Assembly: GCA_013397845.1 (NCBI GenBank)
Contig: VZTG01010316.1
Location: forward strand, 566,731-630,730
DNA length: 64,000 nt
Source of the DNA: Melanocharis versteri
Lineage: Eukaryota > Chordata > Aves > Passeriformes > Melanocharitidae
Reading direction: 5' to 3'
The notes beneath the pieces are model-generated. The model saw only the letters and a program-made list of their open reading frames with translations. It searched no databases and was not told where the DNA came from. This document shows, in pieces, positions 26,207 to 36,465 of this stretch (its first letter is position 1; each line of letters opens with the position of its first letter). The position numbers were made by a program, and so were the translations under genes.

Positions 26207-28466
26207 TGCAGGTGGAGAAATAGAGGATTCCATTATGGGAAACACCAGGTACCTTTTTTGGGCAAGATCACTGACGCATCCAAAAATGAACGTTGCATAT
26301 AAACCATCACACTTTTTAAATCACCTTTTGCTGGCAGTACCAAAGCCAGCAAAATTTCCCAATGTTTCATTCAGGCAAAGGTCAGTGATGAATCAAATTT
26401 AAGAGAATGAAACATTTTCATTTCTCTTTTGTGGCTGTGCCACTGCCTTGATTGTTTGAGGTGTGTTTTGGTTTTCCCCTCTATTATGGTATTTTTTCAA
26501 AAAAACAGTGAGATGAATATTTTTGCAAAGAATGGGGTTTAGGAGGTGTTTTAACTTTTTTTTTTTTCACTCGTGGGAAACGTTGTAAATAAGCTTTTCT
26601 ATGTTGTGCAACTTGTGGTACCCACTTCCTGCTGTATTGCATGCACTGTGTGCTCCTCAGCAGAGCTTTGAGCTCCCTCTCCACTCAGTTACGGGTTGAC
26701 CAGCTTGGGCACAGAGCATTCCTCTCTGTGTGCCTGCACATGTCAGTGTGTGCTCTCCTCATTAAGATTTGTTGTCGTCCAGGTAGTTCAAATAAAGTTT
26801 CATGTGTGGTTTTCACTTTTCCTGTTGTGGTATTTCTATGATTTCAATGTTCAAGGATGAGACTTCTCTGAACCTACATGAAGGCAAAAAGCAGAGCAGC
26901 TATAGAAAGTATATTTAGGTATAAATATCTTAGCTTTTCGTGAGATGCCTTTAGTTGGCATGATGTTGCCTACCTGAAAATTGTTTTATAATAATTTCAT
27001 TCCATTTTTCTTTCATTTCAGTTTCCATCAGCAAGGCAAAACAGTCTTTGCTTTAATTATTCTTCATTAAGATTCATATCTCTGAGATTAAACTGAGATA
27101 AGCTTTGGCAATTCTCAGGTTGTGGTTATCTAAAGAGGAGCCAGGCTGAGGAAGCAAACTCCCTGTTTCCCAGCAAGTAAAAATAGGAAAAAATCCACTA
27201 CACTCCCTGAATCCTCAGTACAGTGCCTGCATGCTTACCCCAGGCACGGGGCACACCATGCTTTTTAGTTAAGAGATGCTGAAGAAGATATGTCCTTGAC
27301 AATGCCTTTGAGAATTTGTTATGAGATACGTCCCTCTGCTGATAACATCCAGGGACAGATGTCTCTTCCATTCTTCAGATGTATCTCAAATAAGAAATCC
27401 AGATGTTAGGCTGGCCTCTTTCTCCATTTTAAAATCCTCACTGGGCTCTTGCTTACGTGGGCAAACATTTTGGTCATTCCTTCCTGTGGGATTTTTAAAT
27501 TTTGAATGTGCAATGCCAGTCACAGGACTCTGAGATTTGTTTTTCTCATATCATGGCTGCTTTTTTTTTGTAGGAATATTGAACTGGCAAGGGACCAGCT
27601 ACACAGATTGCTGGTGGAACCAAGTGGAGTTTTCTGTAGTTTTGTATGTTATATTCGCATTTCAATGACTCTTAGTTCTAAAGGTCTCAACCTCATTATG
27701 AAGATATTATTTAACGAGTCTTCTAAATGTGTTGTGTTACTAGAATGGCCTGGCACCACAAATGGCAGGAGAGCTTCTGTACTACCAGGACCCTGCCTGG
27801 GTGTGGCTGTCTCCAAGTCAGTCAGTTTTGAAGAGGAGCATCCTCTCTGATGACTCCTTCCTGAATGATTTGCATATCCTTTTGCTTGCCAAATGGTCAA
27901 AAAAATAGACATCTAGAAAATGATAAAAATGTTTAGAATTTATCTAGTTACAAACTCGACTTCAAGATCCACAGATCTCCTCATTTTGGTTGTTAAAATT
28001 TTCCACTTGACCTTGATTTCACCACCAGATAAGAGATTTCCTGTTGGAGTTAGGATAATGAGCCATTGCAGTATGCCAGCTGCCCGGCCATTGTGGACTG
28101 TTTTTCTAGGCATTCCAGGAGGATTTTTTGGAGAGAAATTTGAATGAGTGTGGGATTTTATAGAGACGAAAACTACAGAGAAATGTCTGTTCAGAGGAGA
28201 ATCTGGTAGTTCACAGCCATATAATTTAAGAAGTTAATAATTTTTTATAATCTGAGTCCAGTCCAGAGTTTTTTGTCTTGGTTTGGGTTCTTTCTGTCTA
28301 GGTGTGAGGCTTTTTCTGCCCTTACAGAGGAGATTAAATCTTAGCTGAAGCTCAGAAGGGAAACCAGCTTCGTGTACGTCACTGAGTGTCATGATTTTTT
28401 GTGATTTTGAGAAGTCTGATATCAACTGTCCTTATGTTGTTTTGGATCTCAGATGGTTTAGAGTAT

Positions 28467-28526
28467 TTTTTCATTTTTTCTTTCTCTTACATTTCTCTCT
28501 TTCTCTTTTTTTTTTTTTTTTTTCCC
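28467..28526 (+). repeat. Polypyrimidine tract
   Basis: About 60 nt of T with scattered C and three purines only, ending in a T18-type run. It could form triplex DNA or act as a spurious splice-acceptor tract, but no exon is recognisable beyond it. Confidence 0.7.
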
Positions 28527-28751
28527 AAAGAGAACTGGAAAGATCAGGACAGTTGCTTTAAATATTCATGTTGAGGCCGTTTGCATCTGTCTAGTAGGAG
28601 CCAGTGACCAATCAGTTCTTTGCACAAATCTCAGCTACCACGTGTTTGGCGCTACATCAGCATATCTATTACTGATTTTTAAGAGAAGTACTGTGGGGAC
28701 ACTTAATGTTCCTAAAAGAAAGTATTGTGGAGATCAGTCTTTCCTGTTGGA

Positions 28752-28884
28752 GTGAACCAGGCTGGACAGGGCTTTGAGCCAGCCTGGTCTAGTGGAAGGT
28801 GTCCCTGTCCATGGTGGGGGGGGATGGAACCAGATGATCTTTAAGGCCCCTTTGAATCCAAACCGTTCTCTGGTTCTATGATAC
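28752..28884 (+). mobile_element. CR1 LINE 3'-end fragment (about 130 bp), plus strand
   Basis: Only the extreme 3' part of a CR1 remains: the 'gccagcctggtctagtggaaggtgtccc' region, the 'ggaaccagatgatctttaagg' region, and a terminal GGTTCTATGATA. It has the same tail type as the 56.2-56.5 kb copy. It has no coding content. Confidence 0.9.
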
Positions 28885-31800
28885 AAATCTGCTTGCACAG
28901 GCCTTGTTAAGTTACTTAAAGGGAAAAAAAAGATCTAAGAAAGAGTGTCAGTGAGAAAGGAATGGAATGGTGACTGTGCACAGCTGTTAGCGCACACCTT
29001 GGCAGCTGTGCCCACTGCGCCTGCGGGCAGGGAGCAGGTCTGTCCATCACCAGAGAGAAGCACTGAGCTCCCAATGGTAACAAACATTTTCAAACCCTAC
29101 TGCGCATCCGGTGTAAGACTGTACAGCAACATATCCTGCTGTATTTTCATCTGAATCATGTAACTGCAGGAGAAATGAAAACCTGGACCTCCAGATCCAG
29201 GAAGAAATCCAAGAAATAATTACAAAGTATCTAAGAATCAACTATAGTAGTTGTCAGACATAAGTTGCCTTCTTGGAGGCCAAGCATTTGGTAGTGGTGT
29301 ATCACGAGTAGGCTGGTTCTTCCAATGCAGGGCTGGCCGTGTATTCTACTGCAAATTCCAAGAAGGAGTGGGACAAGCAGAGTCTGTTTATTTCTTGTCT
29401 ACTTATCATCTTCCTTTCATATTTTCATGGAGAAAAACAAGTGTGTGTAACATGTTGGTGACCCTTCTGGGTTCCTCTGCATTGGGACTGGGCCATACAG
29501 GGAGGTAGCTGGAGTAACCAAAACTTGGTGACAGGGGTCTGGCACGGTGCTTGCTTAACACATAGGAATTGCACTTGCATGAGTAATTAGAACTTGAAAA
29601 ATATTCATGTGACACTTCTTATGCTAAACAGTATATTAAATTGGGAAAGGAGGATCTGGTGCTTTTAGCTATCCTGAGAAGTCTTTGCTCATAAATGCTA
29701 CTGAAATTTATGCTATATTTTCATTTTCTCTACTTTTTCTTGCAGTTCTATGTTAATGTTTAAAAATACTCACTGTGGTGTGTGTGGCCCTTCTCAGCTG
29801 TGTTAAGGGTGTTGTGTTGATTTAGAGGTTTGTCTGAAATGTGTTGCTGAAGGCCACTATCTTGGACTGATAAAGTGCTACTGGACATCTATTACCAGAA
29901 CAGTTCATCTGCTTGAACAGGGCTGTTAGTACATGGTTCTGCCTTGGGCTATTCATCCTGCATCTTCCAGTGCTGCTGTCTGAGGTTTTGCTGTCCTGCT
30001 GGCAGAGACATGAGTCCTCACAGAGGGTTGTCTACACTGCTGCTTCACAGTCCCATGCAGGAGACCTGTAGTCATAAGAATATTGTGTGTTATGTTGAAG
30101 AACTTACACAGTCTGTAACTTAGACAGTTCAGAACTTGGTCTGCCTCCACGTTACTCTGTAAGCTTTCTCCATTGACAGTTTTGTCAGTGCACACTGCTG
30201 TTGCAGATGCTGAATAGTATTGTTGGGATTTTGTTCCATGGCATGAATGATGAAACCAGTCATGCACTAAAAGCTCCACAGAACATTTATCTGTTTGAGT
30301 TTTGTATGTATATCTTCTTCAGTCATTTCTGTCCTGGGTCCAGGGCCAAGCTCAGTGAAGCCCGTGTGGTGTCTCCCTTCCTGGTGGTTTCACAATTTAA
30401 TGGATTATCTCGGGAAATCCTTGAGACCTGGAGCAGCATGTTTATTGTGGCACCAGAAGATTATGGCAACCCACAGTATAAGAACTACTCCAGTACTAAT
30501 ACTTCCACGTTTTATTGCTGTGACCTCCCTCTAACACTTAGAAGATGAAATAGGCTATACGTTCTTAACATAGTGTACACTGGTGTTCACTAAACAGCAA
30601 CATATTCCACTATATAGTTCACACTGACGTTCATATCATAAATGTGACTGTTTGAATTACTACTATTGGAATAAACCACGTGTATGTGAGTTATTATGTC
30701 TATATTCTTGTATCATTTAGAAAGTAAAAGTGTAATCTTGTTGGTATGGGAAGAAGAAAACTTTTTGGTGTATCCCCTTGTGTGGTGTCTGTGTTCTGGA
30801 GCTCTGTTAAAAGCCATTGTGGTGGTGAGTCTTCCTCAGCTTGGCATTTCTGCCCTTCTGCTGGCTGTCACCAGCCTCACAGCAGACAGGAAAACTGCTT
30901 CTTCCCTTCCTCCATCACTGCCTTTTTTTCCACATAAAAGATGTGTAGAAAGCTGTATCCCGCAGCAGAGATATTTTCCTCCCAAACAAATACACTGACT
31001 TATTTTTCTCTTACTTACTGCGTACACAAATGCTTAATTACAGGAATATTATCTCAAAAATTTAAAATTATGTGCTTTTCTGTCAGCCAATTTATTGTGA
31101 AGATATTTCCAATTATTTTTAGCAGGTGACACAAAATGCAAAGATTTGGATACTTTTTTTCTGTGTGGACTTTAATAACTGGTTTAAATCTCCAAAAAGT
31201 AGCTAATTATTTTGGGGAGAAAAAGAAGAAGGCGTTGCATATGAAATGAAAGATGTATTAATTGACTAGGCAGGAGTAGTGTTTTGTAAATACAGTACTG
31301 CCATGGTTTAAAAAAGCATTGTCTAAAATAAATGTTTTAGAAAAGGGAAAGAGACTATGAAAAGAAAAGCAACATTTTTACATTTGGATGTATAAAAATT
31401 AAAGAGGAGATTTCTGGTGCTTTTTTTTGTTAGTTTGGAACATATCCTGTCATCTCTGCCAGCAGGGGAGGCATGGAGGGTTTTTAAGCACACAAATATT
31501 TTGCTCTTTGACCTTAACTTTGAATATGGGAAAACAGATCATCACTGTAGATTCCATATTTCCATGTCAAAGTCAACTAGCAGTTGCCCTGAAATAACAC
31601 TAACATTTACATGTTGATATTTTTCCCTCAGTTACTTGTAAAGTAGCTGACATTGATTCCATGCCCTACTAAATTTGAATCATAGAAACAGAGGGATGGT
31701 TTTTTCTTTGCACTATTTTCTCTCTTCTTCATTTGGAAATAGCCAAAAACACAACAAAAGGGATTGTTTATCTATAACAAGAGCTTAAAAGGCACAATTT

Positions 31801-32554
31801 TGTGTTGTCCTTCATCAGTGAATTAAAAATTGCATTTTGACATTTGGCCCTGTTTGCATTTATTCATTGATGCCCAGCACGGATGCATTTCATCTCGCAC
31901 ATCAGATACTGCGTCATGTGCGAGCTTGTGTTCTGAGAGTTCCCAAATGACCTTTTAATTAGTTGTTATTGTTACACAGCTCATAGGCTTCAGCCACATT
32001 GATGTCGTCATTTATCTCACCTTTCATGTGAAATAGTCCTAATCACTGTTGTGGTTGCCTTGCTCTTCTTCCCCTCCCTTCTCCTGGCATGGACTGGCCT
32101 TGGTGTCTTGCTTCCATGACCTTCAACACTGATGTGTATGCACCTGCAGTGTTACTGTTATGTTGTGTTTTGGGTTTTTTTAATGCCTTTTTCATATATT
32201 CTTTTCTCATCTTTTTTTTCAGAATCCTCTGGAGCATTACATTCCCCTGTTTGGAGTGTGGACAAGAGTTTGGCATTCTGCTTTTGCAGGTACCTTCTTG
32301 AATTAAAATGCACATTTTTCCCGGGGTTGATAAAAGGAGGGCAATTCCAGAAAGATGTTACCATGTCCTCCTCTGCTGTCTGGGGAGGTGTGTTGTGATA
32401 CTGAGTTTCTCTTCCTCCACCTTCACTAGTCAGTTGGGTTGGCGGATTCATTAGTTGCAAGTGTATAGTTCCATACTATTTCAGAAAGATTGAGGCTTTC
32501 TCTTCTCTTGCTGGCCTCAGTCACGCAGCAATGTATATGTCAGTGTTGCAGAAT
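28885..32554. other. Non-coding DNA, includes the conserved-looking 31.9 kb block
   Basis: No repeat family or coding frame is recognisable. The frame of 115 codons at 30201-30548 has no known domain and is probably chance. Confidence 0.6.
31861..32040. promoter_or_regulatory. Conserved-looking non-coding block with a 9-bp hairpin
   Basis: The block has the texture of a conserved enhancer: balanced composition, no repeats, and clustered sites. These include TTTGCAT, TGCGTCA (AP-1/CRE-like, 31911-31916), TTTAATTAG and GTCGTCATTTATC. It contains a perfect 9-bp inverted repeat CTCGCACAT/ATGTGCGAG (31894-31902 and 31916-31924). Conservation is a guess from appearance; only alignment would show it. 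Confidence 0.3.
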
Positions 32555-32917
32555 CCTTTTTGGAAGTACTCCAGTAGTTCCAGGCTTTTTCTCACCCTTT
32601 ATTCCCAACCTGTACTTTGGTTACAGTCGCTCCATTCAGTAAATTTCTTTTAGCTTTTTACAATGGAGACCTCCAGTGCAAGTGAACACTTTCTGCCTTA
32701 GTCCTCCAGAGCTTTCTGTTTATTTCTGTTACTTATCTGACTCCTTTTTGGAAGTGTTCCAGTAGTTCCAGGCTTTTTACCATCCTTTATTCCCAACCTG
32801 TACTTTGTTTACTGTTTTTCCATTCAGTAGATTGTGTTAGCTTTCTGTAACAGAGACCTTCAGTGCAAACAAGCACTGGTAGCCTCAGTACTTCAGAGCT
32901 TTCTGTTACTTATTTGG
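32555..32917. repeat. Diverged tandem duplication, unit about 188 bp, two copies
   Basis: Copy 1 is 32555-32742 and copy 2 is 32743 to about 32917. Both open with CCTTTTTGGAAGT, then 'tccagtagttccaggcttttt' and 'cctttattcccaacctgtac'. They share 'ccattcagta' and 'gagacc-tc-agtgcaa' and end with 'cagagctttctgtt'. Copy 2 has small deletions. Identity by eye is around 80 percent, so the duplication is old. It directly abuts the 3' end of the 32.9 kb CR1. The unit does not resemble any repeat family I know and has no coding frame. Confidence 0.85.
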
Positions 32918-33620
32918 TTATTACTACTACTTTCAAAATACAGAGTCACACGGAATCAGAGAATGGGTGAGGTTGGAAGGGACCCTAGTGGGTCATCTGG
33001 TCCAACCTCCCTGCTTAAGCACTGTCATCCTAAAATACATGGTACAGGATTTTGTCCAGACAGTTCTTGAATATCTCCAGTGAGAGAGACTCTACAACCT
33101 TTCTGGGCAATCTGTTCCAGTGCTCAGTAAAGAAGTTCTGCTGGTAAAGAAGTTCTTCCTCATATTCAGGTGGAACATTTTGTGGATCAGATTCTGCCTG
33201 TTGCCTCTTGTTCTATTGCTTGGCACCTCTGAGAAGAGCCTGGATCCATCCTCATGGCACCCTCCCTTCAGATACTTACAGACATTCATGAGATCCCCTC
33301 TCAGTCATCTCTTCTNTCTCTGCAGAGCTGCTCTCCAGCAGGTCGGCCCCAGCCTGTGCTGGTGCTTGGGGTTGTTCCTCCCCAGGTGCAGGACCCTGCA
33401 TTTGCCCTTGTTAAACTTCAGAAGATTCTTCTCTACCCAGCTCTTCGAACTGTTGAGGCCCCTCTGAAAGGCCACACAGCCCTCTGCGGAATCGACCGCT
33501 GCTCCCAGCTTTGTGTCATCAGTGAACTTGCTGAGGAGGCATCTGCCCCTTCATCCAAATCACTAATGAACAAGTTAAACAATACTGGGCCCAGTATAGA
33601 ACTCTGGGGGACACTACTGG

Positions 33621-33729
33621 TGACAGGCCTATGACTAGACCCTGTGCCACTGATTATGACCCCTGGGATCTGCTNTGACAGGCCTGTGACTAGACCCTGT
33701 GCCACTGATTATGACCCCTGGGATCTGCT
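33621..33729. repeat. 54-bp direct duplication flanking a single N (probable assembly join)
   Basis: 33621-33674 and 33676-33729 are identical except for one base (A/G at the eleventh position) and are separated only by the N at 33675. The duplication lies inside the CR1 RT region and shifts its frame. Near-identity next to an N, within an otherwise heavily mutated element, points to two overlapping contig ends that were not merged. Confidence 0.85.
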
Positions 33730-33923
33730 GTTTAGCCTGTTCTCAATCCACCTCACTGTCCAGGCATCCAGCCCACACTTCCTGCGTTTGACTGCGAGGA
33801 TGTTGTAGAGACAGCCTTGCTGAAGTCAAGGCAGACAACATCCACTGCTCTCCACCCATGCATCCAGGTAGTTGTTTCATCACAGAAGGTAGTCAAGTTG
33901 GTAAAGCATGATTTACCTTTAAT

Positions 33924-33967
33924 GAGGTACTAAACTGGTATTAGTGAGGTAATAAACTGGTACTCAT
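33924..33967. repeat. 22-bp tandem duplication inside the CR1
   Basis: Two 22-bp units (33924-33945 and 33946-33967) of the form GAGGTA-TAAACTGGTA-T. They lie in the upstream RT part of the 32.9 kb CR1, where other copies have no such repeat. It is a local slippage duplication after insertion. Confidence 0.75.
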
Positions 33968-35336
33968 GATCACCTTCTTGTCATCCATGTGGATAGAGTT
34001 GGCCTCCAGAATGAGCCACTCCATCACCTTTCCGGGGCTGAAGATGAGGCTAGCTGGCTGATAGTTCCCTGTATCCTCTTCCCTGCCCATTTTGAAAGCT
34101 GGGGTGCTTTTTTCCAGTCCTCAGACACAAGTCCACCCACAATACTCTGAGCTTGATCTCAAAGTCCGAGCAGAAGATGAGCATTAAAGCTTATAATCTT
34201 TAATTCGTCACTAAAGCTCCTAAACAAAAGGGGGAAATCCAGTGTCAGGAATTTTGGAAAGAGTAGCTTCATCCTTGGTCAGTACAAGGAAACCAGCTGA
34301 AGCCCATGAGGGCAGGAGGGGACAGGAGCTGAATGTGTGGCACTTTGTAACAGCGGTTGTACAATTCTTGAAAGACTAATAGGGCACTTCTGGTATTTCA
34401 TTGTAGCAAAGGGAAAAATCAGTAATCAACGTCTGATGTGTCATGTGTCAAATTAGCAACACACTTCACTAATACTTAGTTTTAATTCTGCTCAGTAGAA
34501 GGCATTTCATGTTCATCTGTTTCCAATCACCATATTTGGCTCCAGAACATAAATTTGCATTGTGTGGGGTCTTAAATTAACAATTATCACTGCTGTTTTA
34601 TTTCAAGACAAAATGTTAAGTCTGAGAGTACACATGGTTAATTTAAGGGTAAAAATCTGTTCCCAGAATGTGAAAATCATCTCAGAAGGCATTTCTGTCA
34701 GCTGAGGAATTGGGAACTTGAAATTCGAGATACGTTTCATACATAGTATGAAATTAAGGCAGCAAAACCATTTTAGCTGTGCCAAGGACTGACACCAGGA
34801 ACATTCAAAGATCCGTGTTAATTTTTGTGATCACAAGTTAACCTGCACTAATTTTACAGTCACATTTCATATTTTTACCTTCCTCATGTCATGCTGCATG
34901 GGATTTATTTCTACCATCTTAGAAATGGAATTCAATGTTTTGTGTTCATACAGCTGCTCCAGTAGGTCTGTAGTTTTGTTGGAAATATATTGCTCATTTT
35001 GTCAACAGAAAAGATTGGATTCGTGATTTATGATGAAAGCAGCAGTCAGTCCTGGCTGGGGTGACACAGCCAGCCCTCCGTTTTCATTAGCTTTTCAAGA
35101 ATGCCTTGAAACCAGTCCAGATCAGTGACGAGCTGGAACTGGGACTGAGGGACATCTTCAGTGGTGGGACTCAGTTCCCCAGCGGTGGTGGGGATGGTGT
35201 GCTGGCAGGGCAGCTGGATAGGAGAGGTTACCTTTATGACGCAGGCATGAGCAGGTGAAAAAACAGACACCATGTGTCCTCATTTGAGGTTTGGCACCTT
35301 GTTTTCCGTGTCCCATTATTTGTCTGTCTTAGGCAT

Positions 35337-35361
35337 CTTAACCCTGCCATGCAGGGTTAAG
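35337..35361. repeat. Perfect 11-bp stem with 3-nt loop
   Basis: CTTAACCCTGC (35337-35347), loop CAT, GCAGGGTTAAG (35351-35361). It is the tightest hairpin in the window. No T-run follows and no transcript is known here. Confidence 0.75.
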
Positions 35362-36419
35362 TAGTTTCAGTTAAATACTAAAAAGTTTGCTGATATTCAT
35401 CTCTTAATGAAGATAAAGCAGTAGATACAAGATTGGCATGCCTCTATCCAATTTCTGGGTTTGGAATAAATTTCTTCTGTTACCTTGGCCAGCCAATATC
35501 AATCTGTATTTAACTTACAGTTTGGAGATTTTTGTTTACTTTTGTTTACAGAAGAGGAGAGATCTATTAATGTGGCTGTGTATCATGGATCTTAGAGGAG
35601 AATGAATATGTAGCAATCTTGGGGTGGGCTAATACTCTCGGGGAGGGCAGGAATGGAGGAGCAGTTTAAGCAGTCTTTCTAAGCAATAGTCGATGGCACC
35701 TGTGAGAACAGGGTGAAGAGCACCCCTAGTTTAGGAAACCCCCGGGACAAGCCTGTTGTGTATCTCATCATGCAGTCAGCACATGGAAGGGGTCTGAAGC
35801 ATTGCCAAAAGGAAGAACTGGATTTACTGAGGAGTCTGCAGCAAACCTCAGCACTCAATCAATTGACTGGTCAGTATTTCTGGTTGCTGGATTTACTCCA
35901 CTATGCGTTTTTCCCCTGAAAATGTGTGGGGCTCTGAGCCTGGTATCCCTCTGTGGTATCCTCCTGCCAACCACCCAGTGCCAGCTCCTTCGCCACCAGC
36001 CTTTTAGGCTCAGCAGATAGCTTGTCCTGGGCATGGAGGCTGCAGGACAGAGAAGGTGTATCTCTCTCCTGCAACCCAAAAATGGTCTGGCTTAGCAGGA
36101 GCTTTGCTTCAGGAGGAGCTTCACAGGGAGCTTCACCTTTCTCCACAACGCCCTTATGCCAGCTCTTTTCCTTCTTCAGGATGTAGGAGCTGTGAGAAAG
36201 GAAATGAGGAAAAGAACTTGAGGTGTCTTATCCTTTCTCCTATGATCTCTCTCTGTCCTTGTAATCTACTCCTGCTTCCCAACTCACTGTTCAGTGCCTC
36301 CTTATCTATTCCCAACACCTTCTCCTCTCTGCTCTTTGCCTGGTTAATAGCGTTTTTCTTCTACTTCTCTGTGTCTTGTCATTTCTCACTTTTCTTTTGT
36401 CTGTCCCCACACTCACAAT

Positions 36420-36465
36420 TCCAGGTTTTGAGTTTCTTTTGTTTGTTTGTTTTGTTTGTTTTCTT
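36420..36465 (+). repeat. (TTTG)n microsatellite-like tract
   Basis: TTTG units in series at about 36438-36460, within a longer pyrimidine-rich stretch (about 36220-36510). The long frame through this stretch is a composition artefact. Confidence 0.65.

Larger units (their letters stand above)
23881..28751. other. Non-coding DNA, no gene recognised
   Basis: Mostly AT-rich with the A/C-rich and polypyrimidine tracts listed separately. Acceptor-like T-runs followed by AG occur (for example TTTTTTTTGTAG at about 27564-27575), but no exon pairing can be supported. Confidence 0.65.
32945..34150 (-). mobile_element. CR1 LINE fragment, longest in window, retains RT core, minus strand
   Basis: The 3' end is at low coordinate. 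On the minus strand, a tail frame at 33092-33289 carries LKGGCHEDGSRLFSEVPSNRT and FHLNMRKNFFT. An RT-core frame at 33433-33705 carries VPQSSILGPVLFNLFISDLD. The catalytic region lies in a shifted frame and reads FTDDTKLG instead of the usual FADD, and a similar RT-upstream region continues to about 34150. The element is broken: part of the protein between the RT core and the tail is missing at about 33316, next to an N. A 54-bp stretch is duplicated around the N at 33675. There are several frameshifts, so it is certainly inactive. Confidence 0.92.
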
